From an uncultured Bacteroidota bacterium (GTDB lineage Bacteria; Bacteroidota; Bacteroidia; Chitinophagales; Chitinophagaceae): 59,656 nucleotides of DNA. Shown here one piece after another: positions 1-8,951 of this stretch; position 1 is the first letter of the stretch; the number at the start of each line of letters is the position of its first letter. The position numbers were made by a program, and so were the translations under genes. A model generated the notes under the pieces. That model was not told the DNA's origin, made no database searches, and worked only from the letters and a program-made list of their open reading frames with translations. The DNA is taken from positions 1 through 59,656 of the forward strand of contig CAIYLW010000078.1 of NCBI GenBank assembly GCA_903927185.1, in the 5' to 3' direction.

Positions 1-771
1 AATTCCACCAAATACCGCAGAACCTTTTAGTAAAAGCGTTTTATTGATATCGTTATAAGCTCCAGCAGGTGCTCTTCTTTTATCCTCAACACCGTGAAAT
101 ACACCATCGATTTCATTGATCACTTGCCAGTGTGGGGGAACAATTAATTTAATGCCACCGAAAACGGCTTCTAATCTTAAAATGGTTGTGCCAGTAAAGT
201 CGGCCTGTGTTAAATCAATTTCCGCTCCTCCAAATACACAAGAGATCTTTCCACCCTGAAAATTTTTTGAAAGGATCGTTCTTTGTACGCCACTGAATAT
301 GGAATTGATTTCTAAATAGTCGTTGCTATCTATTCCTGAAGTACTTCCATAAGCGTCCCAATTGCTACCGCGTTTCCAATTTTTTTCTGCAAATTTTTCA
401 CTTATTCCATTTGTATATCCACGTCTATTGGGCTTAAGTATAAATATAATGCCTGCTGCTATTATTAAAATGGGTACAAACAATTTTTGTGTAGGTAAAT
501 CATTTAAAAAAGGGATACTCGTAAAATAGTTCTCACCTAAAAAAAATAAACCAATGCCTATCAAAACAATCCATGCATTATTTCTAAAATTATGCTTCAA
601 TCCTGAATAGATTCCAACCACAATTATTAAAGTTGGCCATGTGAAGATCCATTCTGGAAACGGAAAATTCATTGTTTTTAGTACATAAGCAACTCCTATT
701 ACAATTAGGATTAATCCCAGAATGGTATTGCTGTGATTTTTTGATTTGATGGGGTTTTGATTGTTGTCCAT
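1..771 (-). CDS. LiaF-like membrane protein (cell-wall-active antibiotics response family), 3' part outside window
   Basis: The reading frame is open without a stop from an ATG at 771 to the window edge (257 codons visible); the C-terminus is missing. Residues ~15-115 hold about four hydrophobic segments typical of the LiaF/DUF5668 transmembrane domain. Residues ~160-257 hold a beta-rich region with repeated 'FGG' turns (VFGGAEIDL, VFGGIKLIVPPHW), as in the LiaF C-terminal domain (PF09922). In Firmicutes LiaF restrains the LiaRS envelope-stress system; in Bacteroidota such proteins often sit beside LytTR-type regulators (family knowledge). A two-box promoter lies just upstream, and paired direct repeats lie beyond it. 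The family call is confident; the role is inferred. Confidence 0.85.
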   Translation of the reverse strand, partial: MDNNQNPIKSKNHSNTILGLILIVIGVAYVLKTMNFPFPEWIFTWPTLIIVVGIYSGLKHNFRNNAWIVLIGIGLFFLGENYFTSIPFLNDLPTQKLFVPILIIAAGIIFILKPNRRGYTNGISEKFAEKNWKRGSNWDAYGSTSGIDSNDYLEINSIFSGVQRTILSKNFQGGKISCVFGGAEIDLTQADFTGTTILRLEAVFGGIKLIVPPHWQVINEIDGVFHGVEDKRRAPAGAYNDINKTLLLKGSAVFGGI

Positions 772-789
772 TGTTTTGGTTTTGTTCCA

Positions 790-820
790 CAAATCTAAAG
801 CGGTGTATAAAGCACGGCAA
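790..820 (-). promoter_or_regulatory. Promoter of the LiaF-like gene (-33 TTG, N20, -7 TAgaTTTG)
   Basis: On the minus strand TTG (820-818) is followed after 20 bases by TAgaTTTG (797-790). This matches the Bacteroidota housekeeping sigma consensus TTG...TAnnTTTG. Predicted transcription starts near 783, leaving a leader of about 12 bases. Confidence 0.65.
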
Positions 821-843
821 GTACTTTTAGGTTATTGATAAGT

Positions 844-876
844 AAACCTCGGTAAGTGGCAATAAAACTTCGGTAA
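844..876 (-). promoter_or_regulatory. Paired direct repeat, candidate LytTR-type regulator site
   Basis: On the minus strand TTACCGAAGTTT (876-865) and TTACCGAGGTTT (855-844) match at 11 of 12 bases with a 21-base period, i.e. two helical turns on one face. They lie about 24 bases upstream of the -33 box of the LiaF-like gene. LytTR regulators bind paired imperfect direct repeats of this spacing (family knowledge). The link to a LytTR regulator is inference, as none is in the window. Confidence 0.5.
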
Positions 877-883
877 AAGAATA

Positions 884-1828
884 TTAAGTGGTTTCTGACG
901 CCTGATTCTTTGATTGCCAACCAATTAATAGTACACCAATTATTACTAAAGCAGTTCCTATAACTTGTGGGATAATGATCTTTTCTCCAAGAAAAAAATG
1001 TGCTTGAATAATGGTTGATACAGGGCCAATACTAGTGATGATGGACACGTTATTACTTCCAATCTTTTTCATACCATTACTCATCATAAATGAAGGAAGT
1101 ACCGTCGCAATAATTGCCAATGCTATACTATAGCCAATTAAAGTTGGGGTGAAAGGAATTTGTTGAATATTTTTTGTCACTAGAAAATGTATGAAAATGC
1201 CTACAGTAGCAGCTAGCATGGCATAGGCAGTGTATCTTGTAACGCCCACTTTCGGAATCATTCTTCCGGTACCCACCAAATAAAAGCTATACGTTATGGC
1301 ACAAAGAAAAATCATGAATGAACCAAAATAAAAATTTGGATTACTGGTATCAATTTTCATTTCACCGATATAGGCAATGCCAATCCCTAAATAAGTTAAT
1401 ACAAGTGCAATAACCTGTGTTTTATTAAGTTTGGTTTTATATAAGAAGGTATTTATTAATACTGAAAAAGTAGGGTATAGGAATAGTATTAATCTTTCTA
1501 ATCCTGCCGATACATATTGCAATCCAATAAAGTCGAATAAGCTGCTTAAATAATAGCCAAAGGTTCCTAATAAAATTAAAAAAAACCATTGCCTGAAAGT
1601 TAGAGTAACTGCTGATTCTTTTTTTGATCCTATCCATGCTGCTACCAAATAAAAGGGTAAAGAAAATAGCATGCGTAAGGTTAGCAGGGTAACAGCATCT
1701 ATGCCAGTTGATTTAAATGCTAGTTTCACAAAGATGGCTTTTGTAGAAAAAAATACAGCACCCAAAATCGTTATCAGAAATCCTGCTAAACTAATTTGAT
1801 ATACTGTATCTTTTTTGTTTTGCTGCAT
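884..1828 (-). CDS. DMT-superfamily (EamA) transporter
   Basis: A 314-residue, highly hydrophobic protein with about ten predicted membrane helices arranged as two EamA repeats (roughly residues 15-155 and 170-305). This is the standard length and topology of drug/metabolite transporters. The first repeat begins with the typical 'GAVFFSTKAIFVKLAF' helix and the second ends in 'IGTALVIIGVLLIGW'. The substrate cannot be read from sequence; relatives export amino acids or other small metabolites. It starts 19 bases after dapD on the same strand and is probably co-transcribed with it. Confidence 0.88.
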   Translation of the reverse strand: MQQNKKDTVYQISLAGFLITILGAVFFSTKAIFVKLAFKSTGIDAVTLLTLRMLFSLPFYLVAAWIGSKKESAVTLTFRQWFFLILLGTFGYYLSSLFDFIGLQYVSAGLERLILFLYPTFSVLINTFLYKTKLNKTQVIALVLTYLGIGIAYIGEMKIDTSNPNFYFGSFMIFLCAITYSFYLVGTGRMIPKVGVTRYTAYAMLAATVGIFIHFLVTKNIQQIPFTPTLIGYSIALAIIATVLPSFMMSNGMKKIGSNNVSIITSIGPVSTIIQAHFFLGEKIIIPQVIGTALVIIGVLLIGWQSKNQASETT

Positions 1829-1847
1829 ATATTGTTGCCAGAACTAT

Positions 1848-2660
1848 TTATACACTCACATTAAATTCACGGAGTGCATCGTTCAAGCTTGTTTTTAAAT
1901 CGGTACTTGGTTTGCGAGTACCAATAATCAATGCACAGTTTACATGGAATTCGCCAGCTGGAAATTGTTTTGGATAAGTTCCCGGGATTACAACACTTCT
2001 TGCTGGAACCCTTCCTTTATATTCGATGGCTTCTGGTCCGCTTACATCAATAATTTTTGTTGATTTAGTTAACACTACATTTGCGCCTAATACAGCTTCT
2101 TTTTCCACTATAACTCCTTCTACAACTATTGCTCTACTACCAATAAAACATCCGTCTTCAATAATAACAGGGCTTGCTTGTAAAGGTTCCAAAACGCCAC
2201 CTATTCCAACGCCACCACTCAAGTGAACGCCTTTCCCTATTTGAGCACAACTGCCAACAGTTGCCCAGGTATCAACCATTGTTCCTTCATCAACAAATGC
2301 GCCGATATTTACATAACTAGGCATTAAAACCACATTTTTGGCTAAGTAGGCGCCATAACGAGCAACAGCATGTGGCACAGCACGAACACCCAGTTCTTTA
2401 TAATTGCTCTTCAGTAACATTTTATCATAAAATTCGAAAGGTGGTAATTCCCAGGTTTGCATTTGCTGAATTCCGAAATACAATAGAATGGCTTGTTTTA
2501 CCCATTCATTTACTACCCAACCGTTATCAGTTGGAGCAGCTGTTCTAAGTCTACCTTTATCTACCTCTTCAATTACTGATCTGATTGCATCAGTATACTT
2601 ACCCTCTTTTAAAAGTTCTCGATTATCCCATGCTTCCAGTATCAATGCTTGTAATAACAT
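1848..2660 (-). CDS. dapD: 2,3,4,5-tetrahydropyridine-2,6-dicarboxylate N-succinyltransferase
   Basis: DapD transfers succinyl from succinyl-CoA to tetrahydrodipicolinate in the diaminopimelate/lysine pathway. The central block 'VLMPSYVNIGAFVDEGTM', the VDTWATVGSCAQIG segment and the GGVGIGGVLEPLQA segment are nearly identical to the E. coli enzyme. They form the left-handed beta-helix of hexapeptide repeats. I place the start at the ATG at 2660 (270 aa; E. coli has 274), not at the in-frame ATGs at 2690 or 2681, because a -7 box lies at 2682-2675, downstream of those codons. Two other pathway genes, dapB and aspartate kinase, are in the window but unlinked. Confidence 0.95.
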   Translation of the reverse strand: MLLQALILEAWDNRELLKEGKYTDAIRSVIEEVDKGRLRTAAPTDNGWVVNEWVKQAILLYFGIQQMQTWELPPFEFYDKMLLKSNYKELGVRAVPHAVARYGAYLAKNVVLMPSYVNIGAFVDEGTMVDTWATVGSCAQIGKGVHLSGGVGIGGVLEPLQASPVIIEDGCFIGSRAIVVEGVIVEKEAVLGANVVLTKSTKIIDVSGPEAIEYKGRVPARSVVIPGTYPKQFPAGEFHVNCALIIGTRKPSTDLKTSLNDALREFNVSV

Positions 2661-2674
2661 GCTCAATTTTTTTG

Positions 2675-2707
2675 CAAACATAAGTTTCAAAGTTTAGATA
2701 TGAGCAA
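2675..2707 (-). promoter_or_regulatory. Promoter of dapD (TTG, N22, TAtgTTTG)
   Basis: On the minus strand TTG (2707-2705) is followed after 22 bases by TAtgTTTG (2682-2675). Transcription would begin near 2668, leaving only about eight leader bases before the chosen dapD start. This supports that start over the two upstream ATGs. Confidence 0.5.
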
Positions 2708-2858
2708 CTACTCTATATTAACTGCAGCGAACTATTCTGCCAGAATTTTGTTTATATATAATTAGTGTATTGAATTAATTAAAAAGTGCTTAAAAATAGT
2801 TGACTAAAAATTTGCATTTATTGATAATATTACTCAATTTAATAGAATAATATATAAT

Positions 2859-3074
2859 ATGACTAGGGTAGTGTTAGATGTGCCGACATACAAAATGAAG
2901 TCTTTTCTTCAGGCTACATTGAAATTAGGAATTGAACAGAAAACGATTCATACAACTGATTTAAATCTTAAACGAAGACAAAACAGAGCAACATTGTTTA
3001 CATTACATAAAATTTATACCAGTTTTATTTTATTCGACTGGGAATTTTTTTGTAACGAATTAGAGTATGAATAA
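2859..3074 (+). CDS. Small hypothetical protein (71 aa)
   Basis: A short, basic ORF in an AT-rich gap between dapD and the glycosyltransferase gene. The N-terminus (MTRVVLDVPTYKMKSFLQAT) reads like a strand followed by an amphipathic helix, with two clusters of basic residues after it (KRRQNR). There is no signal peptide or membrane helix. It resembles the many short Bacteroidota proteins that begin with a 'V.VP..K...F...' pattern, but I do not recognise a named family. No strong ribosome-binding site or promoter is visible. It may be a real gene or a chance ORF. Confidence 0.45.
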   Translation: MTRVVLDVPTYKMKSFLQATLKLGIEQKTIHTTDLNLKRRQNRATLFTLHKIYTSFILFDWEFFCNELEYE

Positions 3075-3127
3075 GAGTTATGATTTTACTAATAGTAAGC
3101 AACACATTTATTGAGTAATTTTACAGG

Positions 3128-4129
3128 ATGCAAAAAATCCTAGTGATTCAAACCGCTTTTATTGGGGATGTAGTTTTGGTAACTGGATTACTAGAAGATT
3201 TGCACATTCAATATCCCGAAGCTTTAATTGATATCCTAGTTCGAAAGGGCAATGAAGCTTTAATGAACGGCCATCCATTTGTGAATGAGGTTTTAATTTG
3301 GAATAAAAAGGCATATAAATACAAACATCTTTATAAGGTTATTCAGCAAATCAGAGATAAGAAATACAATCTTGTTATTAATGTACAACGCTTTGCTGCT
3401 ACAGGTTTGATAACTTTATTCTCTGGTGCTCAACAGACCATTGGATTTGATAAAAATCCATTCAGTGATCTTTTTACAAAACGGATTAAGCATATTTTCA
3501 GTAAGGGTGATATTGTTTTACATGAAGTAGAAAGGAATTTTCAATTGATTGAAAACCCAACTCATAAAATTGCTTCGAAGCCAAAATTATATCCTTCTAA
3601 AGAAGATAAAACTGCCATTGATATTTATAACAATGACCCATATATCTGTATTGCCCCCGCATCTGTTTGGTTTACTAAACAATTTCCAATAGCTAAGTGG
3701 ATAGCCTTTTTACAAGTGCTTCCCCAAAATTACCAGGTCTATTTATTAGGCGCTCCATCAGATACCATATTATGCAATGAAATAAGCAAAGCATTCCCAA
3801 ACAGAAGTATCATGAATTTGGCTGGTAAATTAAATTTTTTAGAGTCGGCTGCATTAATGGAAAAAGCCATTATGAATTATGTGAACGATTCTGCACCTAT
3901 GCATTTCGCATCAGCGGTAAATGCTCCAGTAACTGTAATTTATTGTTCTACAATACCAGCTTTTGGCTACGGACCGCTTTCTAGTAATAGTTCAATTGTT
4001 GAAATACAGGAGCACCTAAGTTGCAGGCCTTGCGGCATACATGGTAAGAAAGCTTGTCCGGAAACACATTTTAAATGTGCGCTAAAAATAAATAATGAGC
4101 AGTTACTTGCCTCATTGCCGAGTGTTTAG
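3128..4129 (+). CDS. Glycosyltransferase family 9 (heptosyltransferase-like)
   Basis: A 333-residue GT9-type protein. It opens with '[20 protein letters not shown]', the signature first strand and helix of LPS heptosyltransferases. The C-terminal half carries the nucleotide-sugar region ([16 protein letters not shown], then [16 protein letters not shown]) with the conserved D-S-x-P/G-x-H-A pattern. Such enzymes add heptose or a related sugar to the lipid A-Kdo core at the inner face of the cytoplasmic membrane. The exact donor is not readable. kdsA and waaA elsewhere in the window supply Kdo for the same structure. The 3' end overlaps the longest possible reading of the next gene. Confidence 0.85.
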   Translation: MQKILVIQTAFIGDVVLVTGLLEDLHIQYPEALIDILVRKGNEALMNGHPFVNEVLIWNKKAYKYKHLYKVIQQIRDKKYNLVINVQRFAATGLITLFSGAQQTIGFDKNPFSDLFTKRIKHIFSKGDIVLHEVERNFQLIENPTHKIASKPKLYPSKEDKTAIDIYNNDPYICIAPASVWFTKQFPIAKWIAFLQVLPQNYQVYLLGAPSDTILCNEISKAFPNRSIMNLAGKLNFLESAALMEKAIMNYVNDSAPMHFASAVNAPVTVIYCSTIPAFGYGPLSSNSSIVEIQEHLSCRPCGIHGKKACPETHFKCALKINNEQLLASLPSV

Positions 4130-4143
4130 AGGGGAAAGCTTAT

Positions 4144-4151
4144 TACATTTG
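4144..4151 (+). promoter_or_regulatory. -7 box TAcaTTTG before the CCA-adding enzyme
   Basis: TAcaTTTG lies seven bases before the ATG at 4158. If used, the transcript would begin at or next to the start codon, giving a leaderless mRNA. No clear -33 TTG is present at the right distance, so this is tentative. Confidence 0.35.
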
Positions 4152-4157
4152 CAGCAG

Positions 4158-5582
4158 ATGCAGATACCTTGTTCCACTATAGAAACAGCCATTTTCAATA
4201 AAATTGCACAAGCTGCAGATGAATTGCAGTTACCCACTTATTTAATTGGGGGATTTGTGCGTGATAAGATCATTGGACGTAATTCTAAAGACGCTGACAT
4301 TGTTTGTTTAGGTGATGGAATTGCTCTTGCTCATCGTGTGGCTGAATTATTTGTTCCTCGCCCAACAGTTGCCTACTTCAAAAATTTTGGGACAGCTCAG
4401 ATAAAATTGCCAGAATTTGAAATCGAATTTGTGGGTGCTAGAAAAGAAAGTTATCAACCAGATAGCAGAAAACCTCGAGTTGAACTGGGAAGCTTAGAAG
4501 ACGATCAAAATCGACGCGATTTTTCGATTAATGCGCTTGCAATTAGTTTAAATAAAGCTGATTATGGCATGCTCATCGATCCGTTCAATGGATTAGAAGC
4601 AATTGCACAAAAACTGATTAAAACTCCTTTATTACCAGAACAAACATTTAGTGATGATCCATTAAGGATGATGCGCGCTATTCGATTTGCTTGTCAATTA
4701 GATTTTACGATTATTCCGGAAACATTAGAGGCTATAAAAGCTCAGGCAGATCGAATAAAAATTATATCTCAGGAGAGAATCACAGATGAGTTGAATAAAA
4801 TCATGCTTTGTAATAAACCCTCTATCGGTTGGGATTTGTTATATAAGACCAACTTACTCTCGATCATTTTCCCCCAAATGGTAGATTTACAAGGAGCAGA
4901 ATATATCGATGGAAAGGGGCATAAAGATAATTTTTATCATACCCTACAAGTAATTGACAATATCAGTAAACATACTGATGATTTGTGGTTACGCTGGGCA
5001 GCCTTGTTGCATGATATTGGTAAGCCTGCAACCAAACAATTTGAAGAAGGTCATGGGTGGACTTTTCATGGTCATGAAACAGTTGGTGCAAGAATGGTTC
5101 CTAAAATATTTGGGCGTTTGAAATTACCCTTGAATGATAAGATGAAATTGGTACAAAAATTAGTAGCCTTGCATTTGCGCCCTATTAGTTTAACGAATGA
5201 AAATATTACGGATAGCGCAGTGAGAAGATTATTATTTGAGGCTGGAGATGATATTGAAGCTTTGATGATGTTATGTTCTGCCGATATAACCAGTAAAAAC
5301 AAGTTTAAAGTAAAACGGTACCTGCAAAACTTTGAAATGGTAAAGCAGCGAATGAAAGAAGTAGAGGAAAGTGATCAGATGCGCAATTGGCAACCACCTA
5401 TAACCGGAAGTATGATTATGGATCATTTTGGTTTAACCCCTGGTAAAAACGTTGGTTTAATTAAAGATGCAATAAGAGAGGCTATATTGGATGGGTTCAT
5501 ACCTAACGATTATGATGCTGCATTTAGCTTTATGTTACAGAAAGCGGCCGAATTAAACATACATGTTCCGAATAAACCCTAA
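4158..5582 (+). CDS. cca: CCA-adding enzyme / poly(A) polymerase family with HD domain
   Basis: A class II nucleotidyltransferase that adds or repairs the tRNA 3' CCA. The head domain has '[21 protein letters not shown]' with the G-G and D-x-D metal-binding motif, then the [10 protein letters not shown] and [15 protein letters not shown] signatures. A C-terminal HD phosphohydrolase domain is marked by '[12 protein letters not shown]'. The reading frame extends upstream to 4095, but family N-termini favour the ATG at 4158 (474 aa), just behind a possible -7 box. This avoids a 35-bp overlap with the glycosyltransferase gene. The tRNA-Gln gene in this window lacks an encoded CCA, consistent with a need for this enzyme. 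Confidence 0.92.
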   Translation: MQIPCSTIETAIFNKIAQAADELQLPTYLIGGFVRDKIIGRNSKDADIVCLGDGIALAHRVAELFVPRPTVAYFKNFGTAQIKLPEFEIEFVGARKESYQPDSRKPRVELGSLEDDQNRRDFSINALAISLNKADYGMLIDPFNGLEAIAQKLIKTPLLPEQTFSDDPLRMMRAIRFACQLDFTIIPETLEAIKAQADRIKIISQERITDELNKIMLCNKPSIGWDLLYKTNLLSIIFPQMVDLQGAEYIDGKGHKDNFYHTLQVIDNISKHTDDLWLRWAALLHDIGKPATKQFEEGHGWTFHGHETVGARMVPKIFGRLKLPLNDKMKLVQKLVALHLRPISLTNENITDSAVRRLLFEAGDDIEALMMLCSADITSKNKFKVKRYLQNFEMVKQRMKEVEESDQMRNWQPPITGSMIMDHFGLTPGKNVGLIKDAIREAILDGFIPNDYDAAFSFMLQKAAELNIHVPNKP

Positions 5583-5673
5583 AATCTTTCGTTTCTAAAA
5601 ACTTACTCCGTATTTTGCGTACTTTCTTGAAAGGGGCATTGAAATAATTATACTAATTAATATTCTATCATTA

Positions 5674-6246
5674 ATGGCGGTTTTAAAATTTAGGATTTAT
5701 TTGGAAGAAGACGATTCAGTTTATAGAGATGTGATTATTAAGCATACTCAAAATTTTCAGGATCTTCATTTTGCCATTTTGAAATCTTTCGAGTTTGATA
5801 ATAAACATCAGGCTACCTATTATAGAAGTAACGATAATTGGCAGCGTGGTAGAGAAATTAGTTTGGAGATATATGATAAAAAATATCCCGTAGTTCCTTT
5901 GTTGATGTCTGAAACTATTATCGGCAGCGAAATTCGTGATACCAATCAGAAATTTGTATATGTATATGATTTCGCAAAAAATTGGACTTTTTTAGTGGAA
6001 CTCATTAATGTTTCTAAAGAAGAGAATAGCAAATTGCAATACCCAGTTACTACAAGAACGGAAGGAATCGGTCCTCAACAATATGGTACTAAAAGTTTAT
6101 TGGGAGATAAGTTTGCAGACATTGAAGAAAAATATGATTTAACAGAAGCAACAGATGGCTTTGGTGAAGAAGGTGACGAATTGGATGCAACTGATCCAGA
6201 TGAAGAAGCAGAAGCCGAAGAAGGTCAGGATGAAGAAGCATTCTAA
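5674..6246 (+). CDS. PRiA4_ORF3-like (IS1096 passenger TnpR-type) family protein
   Basis: A 190-residue cytosolic protein with the N-terminal pattern of the plasmid pRiA4b ORF-3 family (PF07929): 'FRIYLEEDDSVYRDVIIK', then 'FQDLHFAILKSFEFD', then 'FVYVYDFAKNWTFLVEL'. The last ~45 residues are an extremely acidic, low-complexity tail of Glu, Asp and Ala. Despite the family name there is no transposon here; this is a widespread chromosomal version of unknown function. A rho-independent terminator follows 24 bases after the stop, so it forms its own 3' end. Confidence 0.8.
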   Translation: MAVLKFRIYLEEDDSVYRDVIIKHTQNFQDLHFAILKSFEFDNKHQATYYRSNDNWQRGREISLEIYDKKYPVVPLLMSETIIGSEIRDTNQKFVYVYDFAKNWTFLVELINVSKEENSKLQYPVTTRTEGIGPQQYGTKSLLGDKFADIEEKYDLTEATDGFGEEGDELDATDPDEEAEAEEGQDEEAF

Positions 6247-6269
6247 ATAATCGTTAAGTATATCTTTGG

Positions 6270-6302
6270 AAGACCAATCTCTTATAGGGTTGGTCTTTTT
6301 TG
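6270..6302 (+). terminator. Rho-independent terminator after the PRiA4_ORF3 gene
   Basis: AAGACCAA (6270-6277) pairs with TTGGTCTT (6290-6297) around a 12-base loop and runs into a T-tract. It sits inside the longest reading of the miaA frame, arguing that miaA starts downstream of it. Confidence 0.75.
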
Positions 6303-6316
6303 TAATTAACAATTGT

Positions 6317-7219
6317 ATGCAAAAAGAAATAGGTACTGTTTTTATTGTTTGTGGACCAACAGCCGTTGGTAAAACTGCATTTGCAATTGAATTAGCAGCG
6401 CATTTGCAAACCGAAATTATTTCGGCAGACTCAAGACAGTGCTATTCTGAATTAGGAATTGCTGTAGCAAAGCCATCATTAGATGAATTAAAAAAAGTAC
6501 CTCACCATTTTATAAATAGCCATTCTATTCATGATGAAATTAATGCAGGGAAATTTGAAGAGTTTGCTTTACAAAGAGCAGCTTTACTTCTTCCTAAAAA
6601 TCAAACTGCAGTTATGGTGGGTGGAACAGGTTTATACATTAAAGCTTTTTGCGAAGGGATGGATTCCATGCCAGAAATTGATCCTATTATCAGAGAAAAT
6701 TTAATACAGGAATATACAATAAAGGGTTTGCCTTGGTTACAAAATGAAATTGCTGAAAAGGATCCTTTATTTTGGCAAAATGCAGAACAGGGAAATCCTC
6801 AGCGATTGATGCGGGCACTCGAAATGATAAGAACAACAGGCATTTCAATAACTCAATTTAGAAAATCAGAAAGAAAAATAAGACCATTTCGTATTGTTAA
6901 GATTGGTTTGGAATTGCCACGAGAATTATTAAATCAGAGAATCAATGAACGCGTAGACCTTATGCTGAAAGAAGGCTTAATTAAAGAAGCAGAGCAATTG
7001 TTTTCTAATCGAAACAATAATGCTTTACAAACCGTAGGCTATCAAGAAATTTTCGAATATATGGAGGGTAACATAACTCTTGCAAAGGCAATTGAATTAA
7101 TTAAACAACATACCCGTCAGTATGCTAAGCGTCAAATGACCTGGTTCAAAAAAGACCCGGAAATAAGTTGGTATGATGCAAGGACAATTAGTGTGGTAAA
7201 AGTGAGAGATAATAGATAA
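6317..7219 (+). CDS. miaA: tRNA dimethylallyltransferase
   Basis: MiaA adds a dimethylallyl group to A37 of tRNAs reading codons that start with U. The protein has the P-loop 'GPTAVGKTAFAIELA', the 'SADSRQCY' substrate motif, 'VGGTGLYIKA', and the C-terminal 'KRQMTWFKKDP' tRNA-binding signature. The frame is open from 6266, but that part overlaps the upstream terminator. I therefore use the ATG at 6317 (300 aa, the usual length). The last codons and the stop fall inside a run of 7-bp GATANNA-type repeats. Confidence 0.95.
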   Translation: MQKEIGTVFIVCGPTAVGKTAFAIELAAHLQTEIISADSRQCYSELGIAVAKPSLDELKKVPHHFINSHSIHDEINAGKFEEFALQRAALLLPKNQTAVMVGGTGLYIKAFCEGMDSMPEIDPIIRENLIQEYTIKGLPWLQNEIAEKDPLFWQNAEQGNPQRLMRALEMIRTTGISITQFRKSERKIRPFRIVKIGLELPRELLNQRINERVDLMLKEGLIKEAEQLFSNRNNNALQTVGYQEIFEYMEGNITLAKAIELIKQHTRQYAKRQMTWFKKDPEISWYDARTISVVKVRDNR

Positions 7220-7242
7220 AAGATAGGAATGAAGAGTGATAG
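7208..7242. repeat. Degenerate 7-bp tandem repeat at the miaA 3' end
   Basis: Consecutive heptamers GATAATA, GATAAAA, GATAGGA, ATGAAGA and GTGATAG run from 7208 to 7242. They cover the last miaA codons, its stop codon and the following bases. The GATAGGA unit also occurs in the array at 25694-25735. Confidence 0.5.
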
Positions 7243-7340
7243 CTCAATACCTAGAAGTTCTTAGAGCTTAAGGGCTAAAGACCGATTCCTTCTCTTTCAT
7301 CCACCCCCCAGTTTAAAAGCTCGGGTTAACTATTTTAATT

Positions 7341-8870
7341 TTAAAATTTAAATCCAAACGTCATCATCATAGTTCCTCTAGCTCCAGTTTGAGTAGCAAA
7401 AGTATTTGGTTTATCATTTAAGCGATAGGCAAATTGTACATCTTGCTGAAATGCATGTGCATAGCTAAGATCAATAAAGATTCCATGGTTTCTATAACCC
7501 AAACCGCCACTTGCTATTATTTTATTAGCTTTTAAATTAGCATCAGAATAGGGGCTTCCGTAATAGCCACCTCCCAATCGAACCATCCATACATTAAATT
7601 TCAACTCCCCACCAATTCTGAAATTAAAATTGCCTTTATAGTAATCTTTTATTTCATTATTCAATAATGAATAATAACTAACTAAGGCTTGATTTGATTT
7701 ATCAACGGCAGAGAATCTAGAACCCCGATAGTTTACATATTCAAGATCAGCACTTAAGAAAGCTCTTTGCATTTTGGTATCCTTTACTTCCCTGAATACA
7801 TAGCTAGCACTTATTATTGCGCGATAAGGGGTTAGTAAATTGTATTCGCTTTTACCGGGATTGCCACTATTTAAGTTATCACTAGTTTCACTTATTGTTT
7901 TGGCATAGTTTTCTGTGTTGGTAATCATTGATGAACGCACTTCATCTTTATAGCCCATTATTTGTGGTGTATGAAATGCAAATCCTATTCTCCAATAATC
8001 TGTTGGTTTATAGATCATCCCCAATTTTAATCCCACACCAATACCGCGGGAACTAAATGATTCTTTGTATTCGACACTACTGAAATTATTATTTGGATTA
8101 TTAGTGGCATCTTTTTCTGAATATACCAATTCACGATTATAATTAATAACAGGAATTACTAAGCTTCCCCCTACGTACATTTTATCATCCATATTGCCCG
8201 CCAATCCTAATGCGATTTCATGATAACCGCCAGAAGTAATTGCATCATAGGATTGATTCACACCAGTTGAAATGGGCACTAAACTTTGGTATCCAGCAAC
8301 GGTACCTCCTGGACCACTGAGTGTGTCAATTAAATAAGTACGAAAAGCAAGTGATGAACCAAAAATATAATTACTTAAAGCTGCATTCGTGTCGGCTTTA
8401 TCGCGAGTTAATTCTTCTAAATATTTTTCAGAAAAAGAACTCATATTATTATAACCTGAAAATTGAATATGATTATTATAATTGGCAACTTGATTTACAG
8501 AAATAGCAAAAGCACTGCTAGTCCATTTACGTTTATTATTATTCGAAGAACTTAGAATCACACCTGAGGCGCCATAATTGAAATTGTTTTTTTGCACGCC
8601 ATTATTGGTGCCCCTATAGTCTAATTTATTATTATTTAAATTGAATCCAGGGGATAACACAAGTTCATTTGTTTTAAATAAACCTAGTCCGGCAGGGTTA
8701 ACGTGGTTGGCGGTAATATCTCCGCCCAGAGATCCCATCACGCCCCCAGTTGCAGTATTTCTTCCAGATCCATTTTGAGTAAACCATGCAGTACGCAATG
8801 CATCATCAGGAGTTTGAGCAAATAAATAGCTGCCTGAAAATATAAATATGATCAGTAAATTTTTTTTCAT
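7341..8870 (-). CDS. FadL/OmpP1-type outer membrane protein
   Basis: A 509-residue predicted outer-membrane beta-barrel with a Sec signal peptide (cleavage expected after Ala18). Near the N-terminus is the FadL-family 'NPAGLG' motif (residues 58-63) in the hatch region. Alternating aromatic strands follow, and the chain ends in a C-terminal Phe ('MMTFGFKF'), as expected for BAM-dependent insertion. FadL proteins carry long-chain fatty acids or other hydrophobic compounds; the ligand here is unknown. It lies 81 bases downstream of the Tyr/Asn-rich lipoprotein gene on the same strand and may be co-expressed. Confidence 0.85.
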   Translation of the reverse strand: MKKNLLIIFIFSGSYLFAQTPDDALRTAWFTQNGSGRNTATGGVMGSLGGDITANHVNPAGLGLFKTNELVLSPGFNLNNNKLDYRGTNNGVQKNNFNYGASGVILSSSNNNKRKWTSSAFAISVNQVANYNNHIQFSGYNNMSSFSEKYLEELTRDKADTNAALSNYIFGSSLAFRTYLIDTLSGPGGTVAGYQSLVPISTGVNQSYDAITSGGYHEIALGLAGNMDDKMYVGGSLVIPVINYNRELVYSEKDATNNPNNNFSSVEYKESFSSRGIGVGLKLGMIYKPTDYWRIGFAFHTPQIMGYKDEVRSSMITNTENYAKTISETSDNLNSGNPGKSEYNLLTPYRAIISASYVFREVKDTKMQRAFLSADLEYVNYRGSRFSAVDKSNQALVSYYSLLNNEIKDYYKGNFNFRIGGELKFNVWMVRLGGGYYGSPYSDANLKANKIIASGGLGYRNHGIFIDLSYAHAFQQDVQFAYRLNDKPNTFATQTGARGTMMMTFGFKF

Positions 8871-8951
8871 GTTTGTAAGTTTGGGCGTATGGATTTCTCG
8901 TTAGAAGTTAAAACTGTGCTTAACTCCTCATCATAAGGAACCTCCAATAAA

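Noticed and set aside
590..820. 76-codon ORF on the minus strand
   Set aside because: It is out of frame with the LiaF-like gene, which is open over the same region with clear domain sequence and its own promoter.
5674..6246. Transposon passenger gene suggested by the IS1096 TnpR-like family name
   Set aside because: No transposase, inverted repeats or target duplication nearby; the family is widespread on chromosomes.
6266..6316. Longer miaA N-terminus starting at 6266
   Set aside because: It would be encoded across a rho-independent terminator and is not part of the usual MiaA start.
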